Positions 33,333 through 42,403 are shown, counted from the stretch's first letter. The stretch is 64,000 bases of DNA from Thiopseudomonas acetoxidans (GCF_030362935.1 NZ_JAUCDY010000007.1:62001-126000), one strand, 5' to 3'. Notes: a model not told the origin generated them from the sequence alone. Numbers and translations: made by a program.

Positions 33333-33848
33333 ATGAGCAAACAAAATTCCTTTACCTACGAAGAGCTTCTAAAGTGCAGTCGTGGAGAACTCTTCGGACC
33401 CGGTAATGCGCAGTTGCCAGCGCCCAATATGCTGATGATTGATCGCATTACGCACATCTGCGAAACAGGTGGTAAGTACGGTAAAGGTGAAATTGTCGCC
33501 GAGTTAGATATTAATCCTGACCTATGGTTTTTCGGCTGTCACTTTGAAGGTGACCCAGTAATGCCCGGCTGTCTTGGTCTAGACGCCATGTGGCAATTGG
33601 TTGGTTTTCACTTAGGCTGGCAAGGTAACCCTGGCCGCGGTCGCGCATTAGGCTCGGGGGACGTCAAATTTTTTGGTCAAGTACTACCCACAGCTAAAAA
33701 GGTCACTTACAACATTCATATCAAGCGCACCATTAACCGCTCACTAATCCTAGCAATTGCTGACGGCACCGTGAGTGTTGATGGTCGTGAAATCTATAGT
33801 GCCGAAGGCTTAAGAGTCGGCCTATTTACTTCCACTGATTCTTTTTAA
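33333..33848 (+). CDS. fabA: 3-hydroxydecanoyl-[ACP] dehydratase/isomerase
   Basis: Introduces the cis double bond that starts unsaturated fatty acid synthesis. 171 residues, the family length. Catalytic His70 lies in Gly-Cys-His-Phe-Glu-Gly-Asp-Pro-Val-Met-Pro-Gly-Cys and Asp84 in Leu-Gly-Leu-Asp-Ala-Met-Trp. It is followed 11 bp later by fabB, the classic fabAB operon of pseudomonads, one of the few plus-strand units here. PsrA and fadBA (the degradative arm) are in the same window. Confidence 0.98.
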   Translation: MSKQNSFTYEELLKCSRGELFGPGNAQLPAPNMLMIDRITHICETGGKYGKGEIVAELDINPDLWFFGCHFEGDPVMPGCLGLDAMWQLVGFHLGWQGNPGRGRALGSGDVKFFGQVLPTAKKVTYNIHIKRTINRSLILAIADGTVSVDGREIYSAEGLRVGLFTSTDSF

Positions 33849-33859
33849 GGATGGAATGT

Positions 33860-35077
33860 ATGCGTCGTGCAGTAATCACAGGTATTGGTATTGTTTCTTG
33901 CTTAGGAACAGATAAAAACACAGTTATAGACAGCTTGCGTACTGGTCGCTCTGGTATTCGTTTTAACCCAAGCTATGCTGAGGCTGGCTTGCGCAGCCAA
34001 GTTTCCGGCTCTGTAGATATCGATTTAAACGAATTGATTGATCGCAAAGTACTTCGCTTTATGGGCGACGCAGCTGCCTTTGCCTATCTTTCCATGCAGC
34101 AAGCGATTGAAGATAGCGGCCTAACTGAAGAGCAGGTATCTAACCCGCGCACGGGTTTGATTGCGGGCTCCGGCGGCGCCTCCACCTTGAACCAAATGGA
34201 AGCCATCGACACCCTACGTGAAAAAGGCGTTAAGCGCATCGGTCCTTACCGTGTCACTCGCACCATGGGCAGTACCGTTTCAGCCTGTCTGGCGACTCCT
34301 TTCAAAATCAAAGGGGTTAACTACTCTGTTTCCTCTGCGTGCGCCACCAGCGCTCACTGTATTGGTCAGGCCGTTGAGCAAATTCAGCTCGGCAAACAAG
34401 ACGTCGTTTTTGCCGGTGGTGGCGAAGAAGAGCATTGGAGCCAAAGCTGCCTGTTTGATGCCATGGGCGCGCTCTCCACTCAATACAACGACACCCCAGA
34501 CAAAGCTTCCCGTGCTTACTGCAGTAAGCGTGATGGCTTTGTCATTGCTGGCGGTGGCGGCATGATAGTTGTTGAAGAACTTGAGCATGCCTTAAAGCGC
34601 GGCGCTAAAATTTATGCTGAGATCGTCGGCTACGGCGCTACATCCGATGGTTACGACATGGTCGCACCTAGCGGCGAAGGTGCTGTACGCTGCATGCAAC
34701 AGGCCCTAAACAACGTGGACGCTCCGGTTGACTACATCAACACGCACGGCACTTCTACCCCTGTGGGCGATACAGCAGAACTTAACGCTATCCGCGAAGT
34801 ATTTGGCGATAAAAACCCTGCAATCAGCTCCACCAAGAGTTTGTCTGGCCACTCTTTAGGCGCCACTGGCGTACAAGAGGCCATTTACTCGTTGCTGATG
34901 ATGGAAAATAATTTTATTGCCGGTTCGGTCAATATCGAAGACATGGATGAAGCGGCTAAGGGTTTAAATATAATCACCAAAACCCAAGAAAACGTAACGC
35001 TCAATACCATTATGAGTAACAGCTTCGGTTTTGGTGGCACTAACGCCACGCTGGTGTTACAACGTTATAACCACTGA
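33860..35077 (+). CDS. fabB: 3-oxoacyl-[ACP] synthase I
   Basis: Elongates cis-3-decenoyl-ACP and other acyl-ACPs with malonyl-ACP. 405 residues from the ATG at 33860, with AAGGA 8 bases upstream; an ATG 9 bases earlier overlaps that ribosome site and is rejected. Nucleophile Cys161 in Ser-Ser-Ala-Cys-Ala-Thr-Ser, catalytic His in Asn-Thr-His-Gly-Thr-Ser-Thr and the second His in Ser-Leu-Ser-Gly-His-Ser-Leu-Gly. C-terminal Asn-Ser-Phe-Gly-Phe-Gly-Gly-Thr-Asn is diagnostic. A strong terminator follows. Confidence 0.98.
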   Translation: MRRAVITGIGIVSCLGTDKNTVIDSLRTGRSGIRFNPSYAEAGLRSQVSGSVDIDLNELIDRKVLRFMGDAAAFAYLSMQQAIEDSGLTEEQVSNPRTGLIAGSGGASTLNQMEAIDTLREKGVKRIGPYRVTRTMGSTVSACLATPFKIKGVNYSVSSACATSAHCIGQAVEQIQLGKQDVVFAGGGEEEHWSQSCLFDAMGALSTQYNDTPDKASRAYCSKRDGFVIAGGGGMIVVEELEHALKRGAKIYAEIVGYGATSDGYDMVAPSGEGAVRCMQQALNNVDAPVDYINTHGTSTPVGDTAELNAIREVFGDKNPAISSTKSLSGHSLGATGVQEAIYSLLMMENNFIAGSVNIEDMDEAAKGLNIITKTQENVTLNTIMSNSFGFGGTNATLVLQRYNH

Positions 35078-35094
35078 TTTAGTTAGCACTGCAC

Positions 35095-35122
35095 AAAAAA
35101 GGCTGCCGCGGCAGCCTTTTTT
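35095..35122. terminator. Bidirectional terminator between fabB and the oxidoreductase gene
   Basis: Stem GGCTGCC-GC-GGCAGCC (35101-35116) flanked by six A on one side and six T on the other, so it can end fabAB transcripts (+) and those of the convergent oxidoreductase gene (-). 18 bp past the fabB stop. Confidence 0.92.
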
Positions 35123-35133
35123 ATTGCTCTAAT

Positions 35134-36120
35134 TTAATCAACGCGCACTAAAATACGTCCGCGTTGCTGACCAGCCAGCATGGTTTTTATCGCCTCGGCA
35201 ACTTCACTAAGATTAATCTCTTGCACTAGAGACTCTAAATCCATTTTCCATTGCAATGACAACTTATCCCACATCGAGGCCTTAACCACTATAGGCAACT
35301 CAACTGAATCAACGCCTAAGAGGTTCACGCCACGCAAAATAAATGGGAAAACATTACCCTTAAAATCAGTTCCAGCAGTTAACCCACAACAAGCCATGCT
35401 TGCGCCGTAATTCAATGCTTTAATCACATTGAACATCATCTCGCCACCGACTGTATCCACTGCACCGGCCCATCTTGGACGCAGCAAGGGTTTGTCGGCC
35501 CCTTCTAAGAGCTCAGCACGATTAATCACCTGACTAGCGCCTAATTGTTTTAAAAAATCAGCCTGCTGTTCTACTTTTCCTGTTGCTGCGACCACGGAGT
35601 AACCCAACTGGCTTAGCAGCTTAATCGCGATCGAGCCTACACCTCCTGTGGCGCCGGTCACCAGCACGTCACCATCACTTGGTCGCAAACCAGCTCGCAC
35701 CAGCTTTTCAACACACAAGGCAGCGGTCAAGCCAGCCGTACCTAGAATCATCGACTCACGTAAAGACAAACCCTGTGGTCGCTTGATAACCCAGTCGGCA
35801 GGCACGCGAATATATTGCGCCAACCCACCAAAGGTATTCATACCTAAATCGTAGCCAGTGACTATAACCTCATCACCCTGGGCAAACTCGGGCACATTAG
35901 AGCTTTCCACCACCCCCGCCGCATCAATACCTGGGGTATGTGGATACTTTCTAGTGACCCCTTTATTACCCATTGCCGACAGTGCATCTTTATAGTTCAG
36001 TGAGGAGTATTTGACTCGAATAAGCACATCACCCTGTGGCAATTCTTCTTTAGCTCGCTCGACAACTTGCTGCTGAAACTCAGGCTCTTCTGTGACCCAT
36101 AGCGCTAGATAACTGCTCAT
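35134..36120 (-). CDS. YhdH/YhfP-family quinone oxidoreductase (acrylyl-CoA reductase-like)
   Basis: About 328 residues, zinc-independent medium-chain dehydrogenase. Features: Ser-Ser-Leu-Asn-Tyr-Lys-Asp-Ala-Leu near the start, Tyr-Pro-His-Thr-Pro-Gly-Ile-Asp, Gly-Thr-Ala-Gly-Leu-Thr-Ala-Ala and the NADPH-binding Val-Thr-Gly-Ala-Thr-Gly-Gly-Val-Gly. The YhdH group includes AcuI, which reduces acryloyl-CoA to propionyl-CoA with NADPH; general quinone-reductase activity is the other option. The second of two tandem ATGs (36120) is chosen for spacing to GGAG. Confidence 0.9.
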   Translation of the reverse strand: MSSYLALWVTEEPEFQQQVVERAKEELPQGDVLIRVKYSSLNYKDALSAMGNKGVTRKYPHTPGIDAAGVVESSNVPEFAQGDEVIVTGYDLGMNTFGGLAQYIRVPADWVIKRPQGLSLRESMILGTAGLTAALCVEKLVRAGLRPSDGDVLVTGATGGVGSIAIKLLSQLGYSVVAATGKVEQQADFLKQLGASQVINRAELLEGADKPLLRPRWAGAVDTVGGEMMFNVIKALNYGASMACCGLTAGTDFKGNVFPFILRGVNLLGVDSVELPIVVKASMWDKLSLQWKMDLESLVQEINLSEVAEAIKTMLAGQQRGRILVRVD

Positions 36121-36231
36121 CATTTTCTCCACCACATACGTTTAGGTTGGGAAGACTCTATCGCACGTTCTACCCAGAAAGCGCACCCAACCAAATGGAT
36201 GCCTGTATTTAATTCACACTATCCGTCTAGA

Positions 36232-37254
36232 CTAACGCCAAAACCTTTGCTGTAACAGTCTTTCCCACCAACGTAGTAGAAACGAATCTGTGGTCAACAA
36301 TGCTGCAAGACCGATACGTTCCTGCATGCTTTTGCGAAATGCGTACTCCAATGCGTAAACTTTACTTTCTTGCGCTCGCTTAGACAGATATTCATCACTG
36401 GTTTGTAACTGATCCACCAACTCAAGCTTTAGCGCATCGGTTCCCAGCCAAATCTCACCTGTAGCAACTTTGTTGATATCCAGCTGCGGGCGATAACCAA
36501 CCACAAACTCTTTGAATAAATCATGAGTGGTTTGTAAATCCTCTAGAAACTTTTTACGACCTTGCTCGGTATTTTCACCCAGCACCGTTAATGTGCGCTT
36601 GTATTCACCCGCTGTCAGAATTTCCACGTCAATATCATGCTTTTTCAGTAGTCGATGAATATTGGGCAACTGCGCTACCACACCCACTGACCCCAAAATC
36701 GCAAAGGGTGCGCTAAGGATTTTATCCCCTAAGCACGCCATCATATAACCGCCACTGGCCGCCACCTTATCCACACAAATAGTTAACGGAATACCAGCTT
36801 GGCGAATCCGCGCCAACTGCGATGCAGCAAAGCCATAGCTGTGCACCATCCCCCCTGTACTTTCCAGCCTGAGCACCACCTCGTCGTCTTTCTTAGCCAT
36901 GGAGAGCAAAGCCGTCACTTCGTGGCGTAAACTATCCGCCGCTGAAGCTTTTATATCACCAGCAAAATCCAGCACAAAGACACGCGACTGTTCAGTTTTT
37001 TGTTTCTTCGCGTGTTTCGCCTTATCAGCCTCTTGTTTATTCACGGCTTTAAACTGTTTCTTATCCAGCAACTCAGCCTGAAGTTGCTGCTTAAGATCAC
37101 CATAAAACTCATTGAGCGACTTCACATGCAAACTGCCTTCTTTGCTTCTGCCGCGGCCTTTTGCGCTGGCCGCGAAAGCTAAGATGATAGCCACCACCAT
37201 AACTACGGTAACTGCACGCAATAAAAATCCTGCATAGTCCAGAATAAAGTCCAC
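36232..37254 (-). CDS. sohB: Inner-membrane protease SohB (signal peptide peptidase family)
   Basis: 340 residues. One N-terminal membrane helix (about 10-30), a charged linker rich in Lys, then a ClpP-like S49 domain. The Ser nucleophile is in Val-Ala-Ala-Ser-Gly-Gly-Tyr-Met-Met-Ala and the Lys base in Glu-Tyr-Lys-Arg-Thr-Leu-Thr-Val-Leu-Gly-Glu-Asn. A second hydrophobic patch near the C-terminus (Ile-Gly-Leu-Ala-Ala-Leu-Leu) is typical. SohB is a periplasmic/inner-membrane serine protease; physiological targets are unclear. Monocistronic here. Confidence 0.94.
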   Translation of the reverse strand: MDFILDYAGFLLRAVTVVMVVAIILAFAASAKGRGRSKEGSLHVKSLNEFYGDLKQQLQAELLDKKQFKAVNKQEADKAKHAKKQKTEQSRVFVLDFAGDIKASAADSLRHEVTALLSMAKKDDEVVLRLESTGGMVHSYGFAASQLARIRQAGIPLTICVDKVAASGGYMMACLGDKILSAPFAILGSVGVVAQLPNIHRLLKKHDIDVEILTAGEYKRTLTVLGENTEQGRKKFLEDLQTTHDLFKEFVVGYRPQLDINKVATGEIWLGTDALKLELVDQLQTSDEYLSKRAQESKVYALEYAFRKSMQERIGLAALLTTDSFLLRWWERLLQQRFWR

Positions 37255-37444
37255 AAAGCCTCCATAAAGCTCGGATAATTAGTGTAAAAACGATTGCTCA
37301 ATTATACAGCAAACTGACAAACCCATAAGGATTTCAAACATGCGTATGAAACTATTTGACAGCACAGCTGCTTAACCCTACTCTTTAGCTGTAAACAGCG
37401 ACCACCGCTACCCTTCTATCAATTATCTAATAAGGATAAAAACC

Positions 37445-37756
37445 ATGTCTGCTGCTGAGATTATTGAAAAATACATCGCAAACTTCGACTCTGCCGCTGC
37501 TGCTGGCCTTGATCTTACTTTCCAGCTCAACATCACCGATGGCGAAAATTACCACCTCATCGTAAAAGACGGAACCTGTAATGTACAGGCGGGTGATGCA
37601 GCCGATGCAAATGTCACGCTCATTATGGACAGCGATACCTTTAAAGAAATTGCCAGCGGTGAAACCGATGGTATGCAAGCCTTTATGGGCGGCAGACTCG
37701 CAGCGGAAGGCGATATGATGCTCGCTATGAAGCTTGGCGAGTTGTTCCCCGTTTAA
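37445..37756 (+). CDS. SCP2 sterol-binding domain protein
   Basis: 103 residues, one complete SCP2 domain: Thr-Phe-Gln-Leu-Asn-Ile-Thr-Asp-Gly, Tyr-His-Leu-Ile-Val-Lys-Asp-Gly-Thr-Cys, Ala-Asp-Ala-Asn-Val-Thr-Leu-Ile-Met-Asp, and Gln-Ala-Phe-Met-Gly-Gly-Arg-Leu-Ala-Ala-Glu-Gly-Asp near the end. Such proteins bind hydrophobic ligands (fatty acyl chains, isoprenoids); UbiJ shares the fold but is longer. It has an AAGGAT ribosome site and two hairpins downstream, and no operon partner. Confidence 0.92.
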   Translation: MSAAEIIEKYIANFDSAAAAGLDLTFQLNITDGENYHLIVKDGTCNVQAGDAADANVTLIMDSDTFKEIASGETDGMQAFMGGRLAAEGDMMLAMKLGELFPV

Positions 37757-37760
37757 AACA

Positions 37761-37793
37761 AAAAAGCTCCTAAACCGTGTTTAAGAGCTTTTT
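37761..37793. terminator. Bidirectional terminator after the SCP2 gene
   Basis: Arms AAAAAGCTC (37761-37769) and GAGCTTTTT (37785-37793), with additional A-T pairing inside. T runs occur on both strands, so it serves the SCP2 gene (+) and can also end speE transcripts (-). Confidence 0.85.
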
Positions 37794-37803
37794 AATGCAA
37801 CGC

Positions 37804-37840
37804 AAGAGCCTAGTCAGCAACAGCTGCTAGGCTCTTTTTT
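37804..37840 (+). terminator. Second terminator-like hairpin, plus strand, at the speE 3' end
   Basis: AAGAGCCTAG (37804-37813) pairs with CTAGGCTCTT (37827-37836), followed by TTTT. It lies 10 bp after the first hairpin and overlaps the speE stop codon, so transcription coming from SCP2 meets two terminators before speE antisense. Confidence 0.75.
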
Positions 37841-38699
37841 AATCGTTATTGTGTTTACCAATCGCTTGCAAAACATACTGCGGTAGCGCAAACGCTGCCT
37901 GATGAATATCCGCGTTGTAATAACGTGTGGTCACGCCACTCTCAGCATAGCGCTGACGCAACACCGCTAAGGGCTGCTGGCGTGCCGCCGGATTCTTAGC
38001 CGCCCACGCAAAGGTCATCGCCCCACCAATGTAAGTCGGTACTGCTGCATGGTAAAAATGCCAGTCGGCAAACAAAGATGAAATATGCTTAGCTGTGGTT
38101 TTCACCTCATCCAACTGCAAGAAAGGCGTACCGTTTTGGGCGACCAAAATCCCGTCAGCGGTTAGACAGCGATGGCACGCCTCGTAAAACCCTTCCGAGA
38201 ACAGCACTTCTGCAGGGCCTGTTGGGTCTGGGCAGTCACTAATAATGACATCAAATGTATCAGTGCAATTAGCCACGAAACTCATACCGTCATCAATCAC
38301 TAGGTTGACACGTGGATCATCAAACGCACCGTTGGAGTGCTTGGGCAGATACTCTTTACACATATCCACCACCGCTTGATCGATCTCGACCATGGTCACA
38401 TGCTCAACGCTGGCGTGACGACACACTTCGCGCAACATACCGCCATCACCGCCGCCGATAATCAGCACACGACGGGCAGCGCCATGCGCCAAAATAGGTG
38501 TATGGGTGAGCATTTCATGGTAAAAAAACTCATCCGCCTCAGTGGTCTGGATAGCACCATCAAGCGCCATCACTCGCCCCATTAAGGCATTTTCAAAAAT
38601 AACCAAATGTTGGTGTTCGGTGCGCACTTCATGCAGCATTTTATCCACTGCAAAGTACTGACCATAATTCTTGTGTAGTGTTTCGCGATACTCAGCCAT
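37839..38699 (-). CDS. speE: Spermidine synthase (polyamine aminopropyltransferase)
   Basis: Transfers an aminopropyl group from decarboxylated AdoMet to putrescine, releasing methylthioadenosine. 286 residues from the ATG at 38699 (GGAGAGG ribosome site); the longer frame is discarded. Signature Leu-Ile-Ile-Gly-Gly-Gly-Asp-Gly-Gly-Met-Leu-Arg-Glu-Val, catalytic Asp in Ile-Ile-Ser-Asp-Cys-Pro-Asp-Pro, and Thr-Tyr-Ile-Gly-Gly near the end. The mtnP product (40625-41362) in the same window salvages the methylthio side-product after deamination. Confidence 0.96.
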   Translation of the reverse strand: MAEYRETLHKNYGQYFAVDKMLHEVRTEHQHLVIFENALMGRVMALDGAIQTTEADEFFYHEMLTHTPILAHGAARRVLIIGGGDGGMLREVCRHASVEHVTMVEIDQAVVDMCKEYLPKHSNGAFDDPRVNLVIDDGMSFVANCTDTFDVIISDCPDPTGPAEVLFSEGFYEACHRCLTADGILVAQNGTPFLQLDEVKTTAKHISSLFADWHFYHAAVPTYIGGAMTFAWAAKNPAARQQPLAVLRQRYAESGVTTRYYNADIHQAAFALPQYVLQAIGKHNND

Positions 38700-38790
38700 T
38701 ACCCGACCTCTCCTTAAACTAATAATAGCTAGCCCAGCAGCCATAATAAGGCGCGCATAGTAGCAAGCAACCCTAGCCAGCTCAATGTTA

Positions 38791-39765
38791 CTAATAGCTG
38801 GGCAATTTCACTCCAGCAAACAAAGCATTAATTTCTTCTTGATTGCGGCACTGTATGACTTGCGATTGCACCTTTGGGGTTAGATGCGGGGCAAAACGCT
38901 CAATAAACGAGGCCATATAGCCACGTAAAAAAGTACCGCGCCTGAAAGCAATTTTAGTCACACTCGGCTCAAACAACTCACTGGCATCCAAAACCACCAA
39001 GTCGCTATCTTCAACCTCATCCACCGCCATACGCGCTACGATGCCCACGCCTAAGCCCAGTCGCACATAGGTTTTAATCACGTCAGAGTCAGCCGCCGTA
39101 AACACTACTTTGGGTTCCAGACCTTGTTCCTTAAACGCCTCATCCAGTTTAGAACGACCGGTAAAACCAAAGACATAGGTCACAATGGGATGCTGTGCCA
39201 AGGTGGTTAGACTGATTTTTTTCTCTTGTGCCAACGGGTGTTCTTTAGGCACAACGACGCAACGGTTCCAGCTATAGCACGGCATGGTAATCAGCTCGGG
39301 GAAGTCTTCTAGCCCCTCGGTGGCAATAGCAAAGTCCACTGAGCCATCAGCAGCCATTTCGGCAATTTGCGCCGGTGTACCCTGATTCATATGCAAAGAC
39401 ACATCAGGAAACTCTTGGATAAACTGACCTATAACCTTAGGCAGCGCATAGCGCGCCTGTGTGTGCGTCGTAGCTACCGTCAGTTCACCGGCACGCTCGT
39501 TAGAGAACTCTTGTGCAATCTGCTTAATGCTTTCGCATTGGCGCAATATCTCCCCAGCCGTATCAATAATGCGCTGACCCGCTGCGGTGATATGGGACAG
39601 GTGCTTGCCGGAGCGGGCAAATATCTCTACCCCTAGCTCATCTTCCAGCAAGCGAATCTGTTTACTGATGCCTGGTTGAGAGGTATATAAAACCTGCGCT
39701 GTTGCTGATACATTTAACCCATTACGGGAGACTTCCCAGATATAACGAAGCTGCTGTAATTTCAC
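38791..39765 (-). CDS. cysB: LysR-type regulator CysB
   Basis: 324 residues, the CysB length. N-terminal HTH: Met-Lys-Leu-Gln-Gln-Leu-Arg-Tyr-Ile-Trp-Glu-Val, then Thr-Ser-Gln-Pro-Gly-Ile-Ser-Lys-Gln-Ile-Arg. The effector domain contains Thr-Thr-His-Thr-Gln-Ala-Arg-Tyr-Ala-Leu-Pro, the stretch that contacts sulfate/thiosulfate in CysB. CysB activates cysteine biosynthesis and sulfur assimilation genes with O-acetylserine or N-acetylserine as inducer. It is divergent from the PPTase gene; autorepression is known for the family. Confidence 0.96.
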   Translation of the reverse strand: MKLQQLRYIWEVSRNGLNVSATAQVLYTSQPGISKQIRLLEDELGVEIFARSGKHLSHITAAGQRIIDTAGEILRQCESIKQIAQEFSNERAGELTVATTHTQARYALPKVIGQFIQEFPDVSLHMNQGTPAQIAEMAADGSVDFAIATEGLEDFPELITMPCYSWNRCVVVPKEHPLAQEKKISLTTLAQHPIVTYVFGFTGRSKLDEAFKEQGLEPKVVFTAADSDVIKTYVRLGLGVGIVARMAVDEVEDSDLVVLDASELFEPSVTKIAFRRGTFLRGYMASFIERFAPHLTPKVQSQVIQCRNQEEINALFAGVKLPSY

Positions 39766-39852
39766 CTTGACCTCTACGTTGCCGAAAATGACTTTAATAC
39801 CTTATAATCAAACACTCTAAATAACACTACTCTTATAACACAATTCAACTCA

Positions 39853-40614
39853 TTGGATAAAGCCATTAACGCAAAAGCACCTCAGCAAACAAACAAAACT
39901 CCCTTTATTACCCAGATTAATCAGGACTGGCCCTTTAACAATCCATGGTCAGGTTGCGCGTTTGCCTCGTCTAACTTTAATGCTGGGTTGGTCAGCAGTA
40001 CAGATTTTGAAAAACTGGCCCTGCCCCCACTTAAGGCCACCAATAAACGCCAAGCTGAGTTTGTTGCGGGGCGTTACTGTGCGCAACACGCACTGAACCA
40101 AATTATTGCCAGCCCTATTGTTCCTGCACGCCATCCAGATACAGGACAGCCTGACTGGCCACAAGGTTTATGTGGTTCAATCAGCCATAGTCACGGCTGG
40201 GCCGCTGCAGTGGTATCGCGGCAGCAAGATTGGTTGGCATTAGGTTTGGATATTGAGCGCTGCATAGCAAGCACTCGCGCTGAGCGCCTGCACAAAGCAG
40301 TGCTTAGACAATCGGAGTTGGACTTGTTTGAATCCGTCAATCTCTGGACGTTTGCGGAATTTTTAACCTGTATTTTTTCCGCTAAGGAAAGCCTGTTTAA
40401 AACGCTTAACCCACTCACCCAGCGTTACTTTGGTTTTTTGGATGCAGAAGTCATCAGTCTCAACGATGACGGAATCTTTAAAATTCGTCTATTAAAAGAA
40501 CTCTCTAGCCACTGGCCCAGCCAAAGTATTATCAGCGGCCAATGGGTACGATTTGCCCATGGCTTTATTACTATTGCAGGGGTTCAAGCAGCGGAACCCT
40601 TGCATAGCAACTGA
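39853..40614 (+). CDS. 4'-phosphopantetheinyl transferase (Sfp/EntD type)
   Basis: Transfers phosphopantetheine from CoA to carrier proteins. 253 residues. Core motifs: Gly-Ser-Ile-Ser-His-Ser-His-Gly-Trp, Leu-Gly-Leu-Asp-Ile-Glu-Arg with the Mg-binding Asp/Glu, and Phe-Ser-Ala-Lys-Glu-Ser-Leu-Phe-Lys. The EntD-like arrangement suggests a secondary-metabolite/broad PPTase (PcpS-like), the only type pseudomonads use, also serving the fatty acid ACP. The first possible start is a TTG at 39853; there is no nearby ATG and the ribosome site is poor, so the exact N-terminus is uncertain. Confidence 0.88.
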   Translation: MDKAINAKAPQQTNKTPFITQINQDWPFNNPWSGCAFASSNFNAGLVSSTDFEKLALPPLKATNKRQAEFVAGRYCAQHALNQIIASPIVPARHPDTGQPDWPQGLCGSISHSHGWAAAVVSRQQDWLALGLDIERCIASTRAERLHKAVLRQSELDLFESVNLWTFAEFLTCIFSAKESLFKTLNPLTQRYFGFLDAEVISLNDDGIFKIRLLKELSSHWPSQSIISGQWVRFAHGFITIAGVQAAEPLHSN

Positions 40615-40624
40615 ACAAAACAGC

Positions 40625-41362
40625 CTAGGCCGTCAACACGCGTGCCAAGATGGATTTCACCTTATCCATGCCTGTTTTAATCGCCGCATCGATTTGCGCC
40701 ATGGTAATCACTCCATCTGACTTACCCGCGGCAGGATTCACCACCAAAGCGAGGCTGGCATAGCTAAGACCAAGCTCACGCGCTAAAGCCGCTTCGGGCA
40801 TGCCGGTCATACCTACAATATCGCAGCCATCACGTTCCATGCGCTTAATTTCCGCTACGGTTTCCAGACGCGGCCCTTGAGTACAGCCATACACCCCATG
40901 GTACTTACAGGAATACCCATGCACGGCTATCGCCGCACTTAACCGCTTACGCAGGTTGGCATCGTATGGATAGCTAAAATCCACGTGGGTAACATGCTGC
41001 AAATCACCTTCAAATAGCGTGTGTTCACGCCCCCAAGTGTAATCAATGATTTGATCGGGAACGCAAAAATGTCCTGTTTCTAAATCGCTGGCAATGGAGC
41101 CGACGGCGTTGACTGAAATAACCTTATCCGCTCCAGCATGGCGCAAAGCCCAGAGGTTGGCGCGGTAGTTGACCTGGTGCGGAGCAATGCGATGCGGGTG
41201 ACCATGACGGGCTAAAAACAACACCTCACGTCCGGCATACATACCATGCAAAACTGCCGAAGACGTAGCGCCATAAGGCGTGTCAAGCATTTCCGCATTG
41301 CGAATGGTTAAACCCTCAAGCTGGGTTAATCCGGTACCACCAATAATTGCAAATTTAGACAT
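40625..41362 (-). CDS. mtnP: S-methyl-5'-thioinosine phosphorylase
   Basis: 245 residues of the MTAP/PNP type: Ile-Ile-Gly-Gly-Thr-Gly-Leu near 7-13, Leu-Ala-Arg-His-Gly-His-Pro-His-Arg-Ile-Ala-Pro, Val-Asn-Tyr-Arg-Ala-Asn, Gly-Pro-Arg-Leu-Glu-Thr and Gly-Met-Thr-Gly-Met-Pro-Glu-Ala. Pseudomonads deaminate methylthioadenosine and then split methylthioinosine with this enzyme (P. aeruginosa PA3004, between mtnP and nagZ as here). The close homologue MTAP acts on MTA itself, so the substrate is the main doubt. It lies 8 bp after nagZ. Confidence 0.9.
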   Translation of the reverse strand: MSKFAIIGGTGLTQLEGLTIRNAEMLDTPYGATSSAVLHGMYAGREVLFLARHGHPHRIAPHQVNYRANLWALRHAGADKVISVNAVGSIASDLETGHFCVPDQIIDYTWGREHTLFEGDLQHVTHVDFSYPYDANLRKRLSAAIAVHGYSCKYHGVYGCTQGPRLETVAEIKRMERDGCDIVGMTGMPEAALARELGLSYASLALVVNPAAGKSDGVITMAQIDAAIKTGMDKVKSILARVLTA

Positions 41363-41370
41363 AAAATCCC

Positions 41371-42366
41371 CTACTGCGCGGCCAATAAGCTTATCGCTCG
41401 GCGCGCTAATTGAAATTCTGGCTGAGACTGAAACTCTTTTTGTAATCTGTTTTTACCAAGCATTATAGAGGTGTGTGCACAGGGTTGGATTTTCTCTGTT
41501 TGCATCGTCACCAAGGCTTGCTCGGCAGCAGCAGGATCATTGCACACCAGTGCAATATCACAACCTGCACTGATTGCTGCCAAGGTACGCGCGGCCATAT
41601 CACCCACCACATGAGCACCCGCCATACAAAGATCATCACTAAAAATCAAACCCGTAAAACCCAGTTGCTCACGCAATACTTGCTGTAGCCAAAAACTGGA
41701 AAAACCTGCTGGCAATTCATCTATCTCAGAATAAATAACATGAGCAGGCATAACGGCTGTCATTTCTTGCGCCAATTCAGCAAAAACCCTAAGATCTGTT
41801 TTCTCTATAGCGCTCAAACTGCGTCTATCAATCGGCACGGCAAAGTGAGAGTCCGCCTCGACCCAACCATGCCCTGGGAAATGCTTGCCCACGTTGGCCA
41901 TGCCTGCCTTAGCCATGCCCTGCATAAAGGCGCGGGCTAGACTCGTCACCTGTGCCACTTGCGCGCCAAAAGAGCGGTTGCCAATCACGGTATTATGGCC
42001 ATAGTCCAGATCCAGCACGGGTGCAAAACTAAAATCAATACCAACAGCCAATACCTCTGCAGCCATTAGCCAACCACAAAGCTGAGCATTTTTTTGCGGC
42101 TCACTGCTCTGGGCGATAGCTTGCATAGAAGGCAAAGCGCTAAAGCCACGGCGCAAACGCCTCACGCGGCCGCCCTCTTGGTCAACAGAAATTAACAAAT
42201 CATTACGTACCGCTTTAATGCTGCGACACAGTTCTGCGACCTGTTCCGGATGCTCGACGTTACGCGCAAAAAGAATCACACCGCACACCTCTGGCTGACG
42301 CAAAATAGCGCGCTCGTGGGCAGTTAACCAAGTGCCCTGCAAATCCAACATTAATGAGCCTTGCAT
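41371..42366 (-). CDS. nagZ: Beta-N-acetylhexosaminidase NagZ
   Basis: 331 residues, a single GH3 domain of the cytoplasmic type that removes GlcNAc from anhydromuropeptides in cell-wall recycling. Signature Gly-Lys-His-Phe-Pro-Gly-His-Gly at about 170, the flexible loop with the catalytic His-Asp dyad (Asp-Ser-His-Phe-Ala-Val-Pro), and nucleophile Asp in Ile-Phe-Ser-Asp-Asp-Leu. It also shows Asp-Gln-Glu-Gly-Gly-Arg-Val. In AmpC producers its product activates AmpR. It is followed by mtnP, the PAO1 order. Confidence 0.96.
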   Translation of the reverse strand: MQGSLMLDLQGTWLTAHERAILRQPEVCGVILFARNVEHPEQVAELCRSIKAVRNDLLISVDQEGGRVRRLRRGFSALPSMQAIAQSSEPQKNAQLCGWLMAAEVLAVGIDFSFAPVLDLDYGHNTVIGNRSFGAQVAQVTSLARAFMQGMAKAGMANVGKHFPGHGWVEADSHFAVPIDRRSLSAIEKTDLRVFAELAQEMTAVMPAHVIYSEIDELPAGFSSFWLQQVLREQLGFTGLIFSDDLCMAGAHVVGDMAARTLAAISAGCDIALVCNDPAAAEQALVTMQTEKIQPCAHTSIMLGKNRLQKEFQSQPEFQLARRAISLLAAQ

Positions 42367-42403
42367 AAAACTTCTTCCTTATAAAAAATACTCATCAAAA
42401 CAA

